Positions 1 to 7,657 of a DNA stretch of 10,168 nucleotides are shown in pieces (position 1 is the first letter of the stretch; each line of letters begins with the position of its first letter). A program made the position numbers and the translations under genes. This stretch comes from Desulfuromusa sp. (lineage in GTDB: Bacteria; Desulfobacterota; Desulfuromonadia; Desulfuromonadales; Geopsychrobacteraceae), in the NCBI GenBank assembly GCA_029934755.1, contig JAOZLQ010000050.1, positions 1 through 10,168 on the forward strand. The letters run 5' to 3'. The notes beneath the pieces are model-generated. The model was not told the origin of the DNA and did no database searches. It was given only the letters and a program-made list of their open reading frames with translations.

Positions 1-19
1 TCAAGAAAGGAGAGATAAT

Positions 20-295
20 ATGCGTATCGATATTTTTGGTACTCCAGATCAACCAGAAAGTTGTCAGGTGACGGTAAAAAACGTTCGTGAAGCACTTGAT
101 CAGCTTGGAGTCAAAGCTGAAGTGCATCAGTTCAGTGATGCACGTAAGATGATTGATAATCGGATTTATGTGGTGCCAGCTCTGCTGATTGATGATCAAG
201 TGCGAATTGCTGGTCGGGTACCTGAAGTTGATGAGATTGTCAATTTCATCATTGAACGACCACGTTATCTGCAAGAAGTGGCAAAAGTTGCCTGA
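20..295 (+). CDS. Thioredoxin-fold small protein lacking the CxxC motif
   Basis: This 91-residue protein resembles the small single-domain thioredoxin/glutaredoxin-like proteins often annotated as redox-active disulfide protein 2 (Thioredoxin_3 type). A first beta strand (residues 2-6) is followed by the Gly-Thr turn (7-8), a helix at about 18-30, a second strand at 32-37, the segment VVPALLIDD with the expected cis-proline at P53, and the typical ending GRVP (65-68) plus a C-terminal helix. In the family the Gly-Thr turn is followed by CxxC. Here those positions read D10 and E13, and the only cysteine in the protein is C15, so a dithiol mechanism is not possible; a structural or binding role, or monothiol chemistry at C15, is inferred. 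The ATG is supported by AAAGGAGA a few bases upstream. A terminator follows, so it is probably the last gene of a transcript that begins outside the window. A KaiB-like protein was considered, but the C-terminal half fits Thioredoxin_3 better. Confidence 0.8.
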   Translation: MRIDIFGTPDQPESCQVTVKNVREALDQLGVKAEVHQFSDARKMIDNRIYVVPALLIDDQVRIAGRVPEVDEIVNFIIERPRYLQEVAKVA

Positions 296-339
296 TTAAT
301 AAGCACAAAAAAACTGAAGAATGATGATATTTACCAGTA

Positions 340-379
340 AAAGGCTTCTGCGCATTGGCGTTAGAAGCCTTTACTTTTT
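340..379 (+). terminator. Intrinsic (rho-independent) terminator
   Basis: The arms AAAGGCTTCT (340-349) and AGAAGCCTTT (363-372) pair perfectly over 10 bases around a 13-base loop and are followed by a run of five T at 375-379. It lies 45 bases after the stop of the thioredoxin-like gene and 48 bases before the response regulator gene, so it separates the two transcription units. The loop is rather long for a strong terminator, but the arms and T run are convincing. Confidence 0.8.
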
Positions 380-427
380 ATGAATTATCAGGTAGGCTTA
401 ATCTGATTTTATTAAGGAGATTGGCTG

Positions 428-1795
428 ATGTCCAAAATTTTACTGGTTGATGATGTTGATTTATTTTTAGAGCTGGAACGTTCCTATTTGGAAGGTTACG
501 ATTATGATTTGGTGACCGCTTCATCTGGGGAGGAAACGCTACAACGGCTTGATAAAATCGCGCCAGATGTGTTGCTTCTCGATTATTATATGCCGGGAAT
601 TAACGGTGATGAAGTCTGTCGGTTGATTCGTAAAAATCCACATTGGCAGAAACTGCCAATTCTTATGGTCACTGCTGCAGGTAAACCAGAAGAAGTGCAA
701 AACTGTTTAGATGCTGGTTGTGATGATTACATTACTAAGCCAGTGAATAAACAGGATCTGTGCGACAAAGTTAAACGCTTGCTTGGTACGGTACAGCGCA
801 GGTCTTCTGAACGGGTTGCGGTAAAACTACCGATTCAGCTTCAAGAAGGTGGTCGGCTCCATGTTGTGACGGCCAAGGATATTTCATCAAGCGGTGTTTG
901 CCTTAAATCATCGACACAACTGGAAGAAAACACGACTGTTGAGATGAAGCTGGAAGACTCAGATGGGGAACTGCTTTCTCTGTATGGCAAGATCAAACGG
1001 ACATCGGAACAGGCAGAAGATGGCTACGGGGTTTATTTTATTTACCCAGACCAAAAAAGTAAAAAACTTCTTGATCGGCTGATAAGAAGTAAAAAAACTG
1101 AACAATTACAAAAAGATGGTGTTGATGACCGGCTTAGTCATCGCTTACAAACATTGGAAAATGAGTGTTCGCAGCTGCGCACTGAGCAGGATGATGCGTT
1201 ACGCCGAATCGGTGAGTTGGAACAGGAGAACCTTGATTTTGCCAATCAGTTGGTTCAGGTTGAGGATGTAAATAATAATTTGACTAACCTCTATATTGCC
1301 TCTTCCAGGCTCCATTCGACTTTGGATCGTGAAGAAACTCTGGAGATTATCAAAGAGGTTGTTATTAACTTTGTGGGCGCCGAAAAGTTTGCAGTATTTC
1401 TCTTTGATAAGGCTAGCGAACAATTACATTATGAAACAGGTGAAGGTTTTGATGATAGTGAGATTTTCCCAGATATTCCGCTTGGAGAAGGGATTATCGG
1501 GGAAACTGCAGCAAGCACTGAAAATTATTTCTACAAAGGGTCAATCAGTGAAGGCTCAGATGATTCGCTCGCGCCGATTGTCGCCATTCCTTTGATGATT
1601 CATGGGGAGATGATTGGATTACTAGCTATCTACAGGCTCTTCATTCAAAAGGAACAGCTGGAATCGATTGATTATCAACTTTTCTCAATGCTGGGTGAAC
1701 ATGCGGCTTCAGCATTATTTTCTTCAACTCTCTATGGGCATTCAGAACGCAAACGTCAGACTTATCAGGGGTTTGTTGATCTTCTCCTTAAGTAA
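428..1795 (+). CDS. Response regulator with receiver, PilZ, coiled-coil and GAF domains
   Basis: This 455-residue cytoplasmic signalling protein has four parts. Residues 1-118 are a CheY-like receiver with acidic D8 and D9, phospho-acceptor D52, switch T82 and conserved K104. Residues about 124-215 are a PilZ domain showing both cyclic di-GMP contact motifs: RxxxR (R125 to R129) and DxSxxG (D151, S153, G156). Residues about 228-285 are rich in Glu, Gln and Leu and should form a coiled coil. Residues about 288-436 are a GAF domain, recognised from the pattern around REETLEII, PLGEGIIGE and the hydrophobic end. There is no DNA-binding, GGDEF, EAL, HD-GYP or kinase domain. The likely role is to integrate phosphorylation and cyclic di-GMP level and pass this on by protein contact; motility, biofilm or cell-surface control would be usual for PilZ proteins but is inference. 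The ATG follows AAGGAGA at 414-420. No cognate kinase gene is in the window. Confidence 0.9.
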   Translation: MSKILLVDDVDLFLELERSYLEGYDYDLVTASSGEETLQRLDKIAPDVLLLDYYMPGINGDEVCRLIRKNPHWQKLPILMVTAAGKPEEVQNCLDAGCDDYITKPVNKQDLCDKVKRLLGTVQRRSSERVAVKLPIQLQEGGRLHVVTAKDISSSGVCLKSSTQLEENTTVEMKLEDSDGELLSLYGKIKRTSEQAEDGYGVYFIYPDQKSKKLLDRLIRSKKTEQLQKDGVDDRLSHRLQTLENECSQLRTEQDDALRRIGELEQENLDFANQLVQVEDVNNNLTNLYIASSRLHSTLDREETLEIIKEVVINFVGAEKFAVFLFDKASEQLHYETGEGFDDSEIFPDIPLGEGIIGETAASTENYFYKGSISEGSDDSLAPIVAIPLMIHGEMIGLLAIYRLFIQKEQLESIDYQLFSMLGEHAASALFSSTLYGHSERKRQTYQGFVDLLLK

Positions 1796-1818
1796 AAGCA
1801 TGTAGCGGTCTGAATATT

Positions 1819-3678
1819 TTACCCAGGTAGCAATAATCCTTGAGTGATAGCGAAATTAAGGGATTCATCCGCTGATTGCGGGTCAATATTTTGTGCGAGT
1901 TGATTAAGCGTATGTTCTTTTCTTGCGTGGATCAGCATTTGTGCAAAATTGTCATCGAGTGACTCAATGATGACCTCTCCTTGCTGCCGCAAGAAAATTA
2001 CCTGCTCTGATTCAGGGATCAGTTGTCTGGATATCTTTTCCAGTGATTCCCCACCCATCATTTCCAAATCCTCCAATCTAAAATGAAATTGCTGAATTTT
2101 AACTGCGGGATTGAGCTGCCAGCGCAATTTTTGCGAAGTTTTAATTGCCGGCACGTTGTTGCCGGGGAGACAGTCATCTGCCAGCAATGTTTCAGCGCAG
2201 AGAAAATGGTAATTGATCAGATCTTCGGCAATGTTCACCAGCTTTGAACGCTTATCTGCACGGAGCTGCTCAGCAACATACTGTTGCTGCAGGGAAAGAA
2301 TTTCTAGTGGTTGCCAGTTTTCGATAGCAAGAATCTTCTGCTGGTCAATATTTTTATATTTGCTGAGCCAATCACTGAAGCGATGTAAAAAGTTGCTTGG
2401 GGATACTTTCAATGCATGGCATAGCTGCAGAAAGAAACCAACAGCTCGGCCACGATTGTAGAAAATATCAGTTGCGGCAGCAAGCAAGCAGCTTTTCTGT
2501 AAATCACCCTCGGAATATGTTTTGTTAGACTGGAGTAGATAAGGGGGGTGAGGTTCTCCCTGGATACCAAATTCATTTTGTTGATCAAACAGCTCAGTTC
2601 CCGGGAGGACTGCCAGAGGGAAAATATCAACCTGGTTCGGTTGTTGCCGCAAAGCAAAGTTGAGACTTTTTGTAAACCCCGCATGATTGTCCCCAGGAAG
2701 CCCATAAATAAGATCCAGGCCGAAGGTGATGCCGGCAATACTCATCTGTCCTAATTTCTGCTCCATTTGTTGTGCTGAAAAACTACGGTGCAATGGTTTC
2801 AGAACTTGTACTGTGGACGATTGTAGGCCGATTTGCACTGAACAGGAGAGCTGGGAGAGGAGCTCGATGGTCTCATCATCAAGAAAGTCAGCTTTTGCTT
2901 CGATGTGGTAGTGGAGTTGAGGTGCGTGTTCAAGCAACATTTCCAATAATTTTTTGCCACGTCCAAGCGGGGCATTGAAGGTTGAATCGAGAATCCAGAC
3001 CTGTGCAACTTGCTGTTTCACAAATAGCTGGAGCTCTTTACGTAAGCGATCGAGTGGCAGCGGACGAACCCCTTGGTGTCCTTTGGCGTCGTAGCAGAAA
3101 GCACAATTAAATTGGCATCCTCTGGCGACCTCCCATAGTACGCCACAGCTATTTTTTAGCTGGAGCTGTCCATTTAACCATGGGGATGGGAGAATCGAAA
3201 GATCAGAACAAACAGCAGCTGAAGGAATGGTATGTGCCTCAGAAGAAGCAGAGAGAAAACCAGTAATTCCGGAGGTTGGTTTTTTTGAGTTCAGTTTCAT
3301 GATTACTTCTGCGAATGAAACTTCTCCCTCGCCGCGGATTATTCCGTCGAGCGCCCCCTCTTTAATAACTCTCTGGCTATCAGCACTTGCTTCGGGACCT
3401 CCCGCGATCAGGATCAGATTTGGTCTTTTTTGCCGCAACAGTTTTGAGAGAAGCAGAATCTGATGACGGTTCCAGACATAGAGAGGAAAAGCGATAATTG
3501 TAGGGTTTAGATCAAGTAACTGCTGGCACAGTGAAGCAACATCTGCTTGTGGAAAGAGATCAATAAGCTTTGTTTGCTGTTGCAACTCTGTTGGCAGGGA
3601 AGCTTTAAGGCATCCTGCAGCCAGAGGAACTGCTTGCGCGGAGGCGCGTACATGGAGGGTTGCTATCAAAATACGCAT
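1819..3678 (-). CDS. B12-binding-like radical SAM protein
   Basis: This 619-residue protein has the layout of cobalamin-binding-domain radical SAM enzymes. Residues 1 to about 135 form a Rossmann-like domain with the GGPEAS loop (93-98) and a GEGE element (116-119), as in B12-binding modules. The radical SAM core follows, with the 4Fe-4S cluster motif CxxxCxxC at C188, C192 and C195, then a TIM-barrel-like segment containing IGLQS (283-287) and GLPGD (326-330). Residues about 390-619 are a C-terminal extension that recalls the DUF4080 type found in such proteins; this assignment is from memory. The cobalamin lower-ligand motif DxHxxG is not visible, so any cobalamin would bind without that histidine. 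The substrate is unknown. The ATG at 3678 was chosen because MRILIATLHV is the normal first strand; an in-frame ATG at 3891 would overlap the upstream gene. The start lies 7 bases after the stop of the upstream 184-residue gene, with AAGAAG as a modest ribosome site overlapping that stop. Confidence 0.88.
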   Translation of the reverse strand: MRILIATLHVRASAQAVPLAAGCLKASLPTELQQQTKLIDLFPQADVASLCQQLLDLNPTIIAFPLYVWNRHQILLLSKLLRQKRPNLILIAGGPEASADSQRVIKEGALDGIIRGEGEVSFAEVIMKLNSKKPTSGITGFLSASSEAHTIPSAAVCSDLSILPSPWLNGQLQLKNSCGVLWEVARGCQFNCAFCYDAKGHQGVRPLPLDRLRKELQLFVKQQVAQVWILDSTFNAPLGRGKKLLEMLLEHAPQLHYHIEAKADFLDDETIELLSQLSCSVQIGLQSSTVQVLKPLHRSFSAQQMEQKLGQMSIAGITFGLDLIYGLPGDNHAGFTKSLNFALRQQPNQVDIFPLAVLPGTELFDQQNEFGIQGEPHPPYLLQSNKTYSEGDLQKSCLLAAATDIFYNRGRAVGFFLQLCHALKVSPSNFLHRFSDWLSKYKNIDQQKILAIENWQPLEILSLQQQYVAEQLRADKRSKLVNIAEDLINYHFLCAETLLADDCLPGNNVPAIKTSQKLRWQLNPAVKIQQFHFRLEDLEMMGGESLEKISRQLIPESEQVIFLRQQGEVIIESLDDNFAQMLIHARKEHTLNQLAQNIDPQSADESLNFAITQGLLLPG

Positions 3679-3685
3679 AAGCTTC

Positions 3686-4240
3686 TTATTTTTTAAGACT
3701 GACTTTAATCCGTGGTTTGTCACCACTGGTATCAACGCTGAACTCAATTGGTTTATCGCCGTAGCGAGCCTTGATTTTTTCCCGTTGTGCTGCAAGAAAA
3801 CTGGCGACTTTCTCTGCACTTGGTCCCCCCCCAGAGAGGCCACAGTTATTCCGTGCCTGGCTGAGCTCTTGCTGTAATTTAGTCGCTTCAAGTTTGGGGT
3901 CGATAGTTTTAGTTATGCTAGATCGAATTGCCGGGGAGGTTGTCTTCAGTTTACTGGTGTGACGATGATACTTACCATCATCGATCAAGCGCAAGATACG
4001 ATCCCAATATTGTCCGTATGACATGAAGCGTGAAGCAATGCTCTGATAACGAAATTTTAAATCTGTCCAGACGATATGGCGATTGGTAAAGTGACGAATT
4101 CGCCGGGCAATATCTTTGCGCTCATTGTAGGGCTCACGTTTTTCAATGCCAGCAAAATATTGCTCGTAATGAATCTCCAGCTCTTTGATCTGCTGCTGAA
4201 ATTCATCAAGCTCCTGAGCTAACTGACGCCGTTCGTCCAT
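3686..4240 (-). CDS. Conserved hypothetical helical protein, MXAN_5187 C-terminal-like
   Basis: This 184-residue soluble protein has no signal peptide or membrane segment. Residues 1-30 are a charged, Glu/Gln-rich helix with coiled-coil character. Residues 40-90 are the best conserved-looking block, rich in Arg and aromatics (RRIRH, then LKFRYQSIASRF and YWDRILR). Residues 95-115 are a polar linker. Residues 115-160 are helical again, and the end (about 164-182) reads as two strands, IEFSVD and PRIKVSL. The pattern recalls the MXAN_5187 C-terminal domain proteins of Myxococcus and Geobacter, but this is from memory and its function is unknown. The start at 4240 is preferred over an in-frame ATG 33 bases upstream (4273) because a strong AAGGAGT lies five bases before it. 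The gene leads a two-gene operon with the radical SAM protein. A run of eight G (coding strand, 3825-3832) sits within the codons for S-G-G-G-P (136-140). Confidence 0.78.
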   Translation of the reverse strand: MDERRQLAQELDEFQQQIKELEIHYEQYFAGIEKREPYNERKDIARRIRHFTNRHIVWTDLKFRYQSIASRFMSYGQYWDRILRLIDDGKYHRHTSKLKTTSPAIRSSITKTIDPKLEATKLQQELSQARNNCGLSGGGPSAEKVASFLAAQREKIKARYGDKPIEFSVDTSGDKPRIKVSLKK

Positions 4241-4245
4241 CTTGC

Positions 4246-4252
4246 ACTCCTT
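4246..4252 (-). promoter_or_regulatory. Ribosome binding site that decides the start at 4240
   Basis: On the minus strand AAGGAGT is followed by five bases and then ATG. No comparable site stands before the upstream in-frame ATG at 4273, so translation most likely begins at 4240. Confidence 0.75.
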
Positions 4253-4293
4253 AAAATCTGAATCAGTGTTCACTAATTTAGATTGAAAGCAGA

Positions 4294-4322
4294 ACTATAC
4301 GTGAGTCATGTCTAAATGTAAA
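4294..4322 (-). promoter_or_regulatory. Sigma-70-type promoter for the hypothetical/radical SAM operon
   Basis: On the minus strand the -35 element TTTACA (4317-4322) and the -10 element TATAGT (4294-4299) are separated by exactly 17 bases, each one mismatch from consensus. Transcription would start near 4287, leaving a leader of about 45 bases before the ATG at 4240. Predicted from sequence only. Confidence 0.65.
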
Positions 4323-4361
4323 TAATTGCACGATTTTATCGTCATTTATGCGGGTTGTTGC

Positions 4362-4391
4362 TTGACTTGGCATCGGTCATTTCGAGATAAT
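4362..4391 (+). promoter_or_regulatory. Sigma-70-like promoter for the glmU-glmS operon
   Basis: The -35 element TTGACT (4362-4367) and the -10 element GATAAT (4386-4391) are separated by 18 bases. Transcription would start near 4398, about 34 bases before the glmU ATG. It faces away from the minus-strand promoter at 4294-4322, and the two -35 elements are about 40 bases apart, so the operons are divergently transcribed from one short control region. Confidence 0.55.
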
Positions 4392-4431
4392 CAAATGTTT
4401 TTCCCCAAACACTGGCTCAAAGGAGTTTTTC

Positions 4432-5811
4432 ATGGAAAAGGGATTGGCAGCAGTGATTCTCGCTGCGGGTAAAGGGACTAGAATGAAATCGGCTTTGCCG
4501 AAAGTTTTACATCCGATTTGCGGACAGCCGATGCTCTATTATCCACTCGAAGCCGCGAAGCAAGCAGGGTTTAAACAGCTGAAAGTGGTGGTTGGGCATC
4601 AAGCGGAGCAGGTTATAGAAACTTTCTCCGATGAAAGTCTGACCTGGGTTAGGCAAACTGATCAGTTGGGTACAGGGCATGCGCTGATGTGTGCAGCTGA
4701 TTCTTTGCGGGGTTATTCTGGACCGTTGTTGCTGCATTGTGGTGATGTCCCGTTGCTGAGGGCAGAAACACTGGAACAGTTACAGAACTACCATTCCCAG
4801 CAACAGGCAGCGGTGACGGTGTTAACGGCGCAGATGCCAAATCCGCAGGGATATGGCCGAATTATCCGCAATGGTGAACAGATCCAACAGATCGTTGAAG
4901 AAAAAGATGCCAGTGAAGAGCAGCGTCAAATTACAGAAATCAATGCCGGAACTTATCTATTCGATACGGCTTTTGTTCTTTCTGCTTTAAAAGGGCTGAA
5001 CAAGAATAATTCTCAAGGAGAATATTATCTGACTGATATTGTTGCCGCCGCTGTTGCTGCCGGGCTTAAAACACGAGCCCTTTGCGTTGAAGAACCGACC
5101 GAGGTCATGGGGATTAATGATCGTTGTCAGTTGGCTGAGGCTGAAGTGCTAATGCGTTGGCAAATCAATGCCGATCTGATGTTTGGCGGTGTCTCTATGG
5201 TTGATCCAACGACAGTTTACATTGATAACGGGGTTGAAATCGGCTCCGATACGACCTTACATCCCAATGTTCAACTGCGCGGTAAAACCAGTTTAGGCAA
5301 GAACTGTATTGTTGAAACGGGTGTTGTTGTCGTTGATTCGCAGATAGGAGATGGGGTTCTATTGAAAGCGGGTTCGGCGATTGAGGAGTCACAGATTGGC
5401 CCTGGTTGTAAAATCGGCCCCATGGCGCATATTCGTCCTGGTACGGTTTTAACTGGCAATAATAAAATCGGCAATTTCGTAGAAATGAAGAAGTCAATCT
5501 TTGGTGAAAAATCTCAGGCGAGTCATTTGACCTATATTGGCGATTCTGAGGTCGGTTGTAACGTCAACTTTGGTTGCGGGACGATCACCTGTAACTATGA
5601 TGGTGTCAATAAACATAAAACCACTGTTGAAGATGATGTTTTTGTTGGCAGTGACTGTCAGTTTGTCGCTCCGGTTACCATTGGGCGTAATAGCTTAATT
5701 GCTGCTGGTTCGACAATCACCAAGGATGTTCCGCCAGATTCGTTGGCTCTGTCTCGGACTGATCAGACAAATATCGATGGCTGGCGCCTGCGTAAACAGA
5801 AGAAATCTTGA
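4432..5811 (+). CDS. glmU: Bifunctional UDP-GlcNAc pyrophosphorylase / glucosamine-1-phosphate acetyltransferase
   Basis: GlmU acetylates glucosamine-1-phosphate using acetyl-CoA and then joins the product to UTP, giving UDP-N-acetylglucosamine for peptidoglycan and lipopolysaccharide in the cytoplasm. The 459-residue length is normal (E. coli 456). Residues 1 to about 230 are the uridyltransferase: LAAGKGTRM (10-18) is the nucleotide loop, K24 the conserved lysine, QLGTGHA (78-84) the uracil-binding loop, and D105 and N229 the metal ligands. After a linker helix, residues about 252-440 form the left-handed beta-helix acetyltransferase of hexapeptide repeats, with catalytic H365 in SHLTYIGD and the following NFGCGT and NYDG segments intact. 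Both activities should therefore be functional. The ATG follows AAAGGAG. It is the first gene of a compact unit; glmS starts 13 bases after its stop. The usual intermediate enzyme GlmM is not in the window. Confidence 0.97.
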   Translation: MEKGLAAVILAAGKGTRMKSALPKVLHPICGQPMLYYPLEAAKQAGFKQLKVVVGHQAEQVIETFSDESLTWVRQTDQLGTGHALMCAADSLRGYSGPLLLHCGDVPLLRAETLEQLQNYHSQQQAAVTVLTAQMPNPQGYGRIIRNGEQIQQIVEEKDASEEQRQITEINAGTYLFDTAFVLSALKGLNKNNSQGEYYLTDIVAAAVAAGLKTRALCVEEPTEVMGINDRCQLAEAEVLMRWQINADLMFGGVSMVDPTTVYIDNGVEIGSDTTLHPNVQLRGKTSLGKNCIVETGVVVVDSQIGDGVLLKAGSAIEESQIGPGCKIGPMAHIRPGTVLTGNNKIGNFVEMKKSIFGEKSQASHLTYIGDSEVGCNVNFGCGTITCNYDGVNKHKTTVEDDVFVGSDCQFVAPVTIGRNSLIAAGSTITKDVPPDSLALSRTDQTNIDGWRLRKQKKS

Positions 5812-5824
5812 GAGGGAGGGAATT

Positions 5825-7654
5825 ATGTGTGGAATAGTTGGTTATATCGGACCGCAGGATGCTTCACCTATTATTATCGATGGTTTGCGCCGGCTTGAAT
5901 ATCGTGGTTACGATTCCGCCGGAATCTGTACCCTTGACGGTGGCGAGACGCAGATTCGCAGGGCTGAAGGAAAACTGATCAATCTGGAGAATATCCTTCG
6001 CGAAAAGCCGGCTGTAGGAAGCCGAGGAATCGGTCATACCCGCTGGGCAACTCACGGTCGTCCTTCTGAAATTAATGCTCACCCGCACAAAGCAAGCAAT
6101 ATTATTGTTGTTCATAATGGTATTATTGAAAATTATCTGAAGCTGAAAGAACGTTTACAGAAGCTTGGGCATAACTTTAGTTCAGAGACTGATACCGAAA
6201 TTATTGCCCATCTGGTCGAAGAATATTATCGCCAGTGTGGTGATTTTGAAAAAGCCGTCCGCTTAGCACTGGCTGAAGTTGAAGGAGCCTATGGTGTTGC
6301 AATTTTGTGCAATGACGAACCGGATAAATTGATTGCAGCCAAACTTGGGTCGCCATTGGTTGTTGGCCAGGGGGATGGTGAGTTTTTTGTCGCTTCCGAT
6401 ATTCCTGCGATGTTATCCCATACTCGGGAGATGATCTTTCTCGATGATGGTGAAATCGCTATCTTTACTCCAGAGAAAATGTGGATTACTGATCTTTCCG
6501 GGCAGCCGGTGGTGAAGCAGAGTAAAACGATCACCTGGAGTCCAATGATGGCAGAAAAGGACGGCTATAAGCATTTCATGCTCAAAGAGATCTATGAACA
6601 ACCACGGACTCTGGCCGATACCATTGCTGGTCGTCTTCAGGGTGAAGAGGGCGATATTTACCTGGAGGATCTTGGTCTCAGTCAGGAACAATTGGCCAGT
6701 CTTGATAAAATCAATATCATTGCCTGTGGAACGTCCTGGCATGCCGGGCTGGTCGGAAAATTCTATATTGAAAAACTGGCGCGGATTCCGGTTGAAATTG
6801 ATATCGCCAGCGAATTTCGCTACCGCGATCCAATTGTTACCGATAAAAGTCTGACTCTCCTTATCAGTCAGAGTGGTGAAACTGCCGATACTCTGGCCGG
6901 ATTGCGCGAAGCCAAAGGCAAAGGCGGCAAGGTCGTTTGTATCTGTAATGTGGTCGATTCATCAATTGCTCGTGAAAGTGATGGGGTGATTTACACTCAT
7001 GCCGGACCTGAAATCGGGGTTGCTTCGACAAAAGCCTTTACCACTCAGCTGGTGGCTCTTTATTTGTTGGCTTTAAAATTGGGTCGGGCGCGGGGAACTA
7101 TGACCGCCGATGATTGTCGCGAACAGGTTGAAGCGTTACTGGCATTACCACGCAAGTTAGAAGAGACTCTGGAGCTGGATGAGCAGATCGAGCAGATTGC
7201 CCGTGAGTTTATGAATGCTCGCGATTTTCTCTATATGGGGCGGGGCAACCAATATCCGATCGCACTGGAAGGGGCACTAAAGCTCAAGGAGATTTCTTAC
7301 ATCCACGCAGAAGGTTATCCTGCCGGAGAAATGAAACATGGTCCGATTGCTCTGATTGATGAAAACCTGCCGGTTGTGGTGCTGGTGCCACGCAATGCGA
7401 CCTATGACAAGGTTGTTTCCAATATGGAAGAAGTTTGCGCCCGGGGCGGCAAGGTGATTGCTGTTGCCAGCGGTGATGAAAGTGAATTGCAGGGGAAAGT
7501 CGCTGCTTTGATCAAGGTGCCGCAAACCACCGAAGATCTGCTGCCGATCCTCACCTCAATTCCGATGCAACTGCTCGCTTACCATATTGCCGTTCTTAAA
7601 GGAACTGATGTTGATCAACCGCGTAATCTAGCGAAAAGCGTAACAGTGGAGTAA
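5825..7654 (+). CDS. glmS: Glutamine--fructose-6-phosphate aminotransferase (isomerizing)
   Basis: GlmS converts fructose-6-phosphate and glutamine to glucosamine-6-phosphate and glutamate, the committed step of the pathway that GlmU finishes. The 609 residues match E. coli (609 with Met). Residues 1 to about 240 are the class II glutaminase: C2 becomes the N-terminal nucleophile after Met removal, and the motifs RGYDSAG (27-33), HTRWATHG (71-78) and HNG (98-100) are present. Two SIS sugar-phosphate domains follow, with CGTSWHAG (301-308), SQSGET (348-353), STKAF (401-405), E489 and H505, and the C-terminal DQPRNLAKSVTVE end with K604. These equal the E. coli catalytic E488, H504 and K603 offset by one. 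The start at 5825 is fixed by the MCGIVG sequence and the purine-rich GAGGGAGG upstream; the reading frame is open back to 5699 but that part overlaps glmU. The 13-base gap leaves no room for a glmS ribozyme. Confidence 0.98.
   Translation: MCGIVGYIGPQDASPIIIDGLRRLEYRGYDSAGICTLDGGETQIRRAEGKLINLENILREKPAVGSRGIGHTRWATHGRPSEINAHPHKASNIIVVHNGIIENYLKLKERLQKLGHNFSSETDTEIIAHLVEEYYRQCGDFEKAVRLALAEVEGAYGVAILCNDEPDKLIAAKLGSPLVVGQGDGEFFVASDIPAMLSHTREMIFLDDGEIAIFTPEKMWITDLSGQPVVKQSKTITWSPMMAEKDGYKHFMLKEIYEQPRTLADTIAGRLQGEEGDIYLEDLGLSQEQLASLDKINIIACGTSWHAGLVGKFYIEKLARIPVEIDIASEFRYRDPIVTDKSLTLLISQSGETADTLAGLREAKGKGGKVVCICNVVDSSIARESDGVIYTHAGPEIGVASTKAFTTQLVALYLLALKLGRARGTMTADDCREQVEALLALPRKLEETLELDEQIEQIAREFMNARDFLYMGRGNQYPIALEGALKLKEISYIHAEGYPAGEMKHGPIALIDENLPVVVLVPRNATYDKVVSNMEEVCARGGKVIAVASGDESELQGKVAALIKVPQTTEDLLPILTSIPMQLLAYHIAVLKGTDVDQPRNLAKSVTVE
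7648..7651 (+). promoter_or_regulatory. Ribosome binding site supporting the TTG start of the ClC gene
   Basis: GGAG lies six bases before the TTG at 7658 and overlaps the end of glmS, so the start probably depends on ribosomes finishing glmS. The first internal ATG (7682) has a CCCCGCCG stretch and no ribosome site before it. Confidence 0.65.
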
Positions 7655-7657
7655 AAT

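Noticed and set aside
20..295. KaiB-like identity for the 91-residue protein, suggested by its thioredoxin-like fold and nearby response regulator.
   Set aside because: The C-terminal half (PALLIDD, GRVP) matches Thioredoxin_3 proteins rather than KaiB, and a terminator separates it from the regulator.
380..427. Promoter for the response regulator gene.
   Set aside because: No -35/-10 pair or -24/-12 pair near consensus could be supported in the short AT-rich stretch after the terminator, although a promoter must presumably exist.
1796..1818. Possible bidirectional terminator between the convergent regulator and radical SAM genes.
   Set aside because: The 23-base gap contains no convincing hairpin or T run.
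3679..3891. In-frame N-terminal extension of the radical SAM protein back to an ATG at 3891.
   Set aside because: It would overlap most of the end of the 184-residue gene in another frame, and the protein fold clearly begins at MRILIATLHV with a plausible ribosome site just before 3678.
4313..4348. Inverted repeat TAAATG ... CATTTA in the divergent control region as a possible operator.
   Set aside because: The arms are only 6 bases, AT-rich and 24 bases apart, which is expected by chance in such sequence.
5699..5824. In-frame extension of GlmS upstream of MCGIVG.
   Set aside because: Class II glutaminases need Cys directly after the initiator Met; the extension overlaps the glmU end and has no supporting family similarity.
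5812..5824. Possible glmS ribozyme/riboswitch.
   Set aside because: The glmU-glmS gap is 13 bases, far too short, and the ribozyme is essentially known from Firmicutes.
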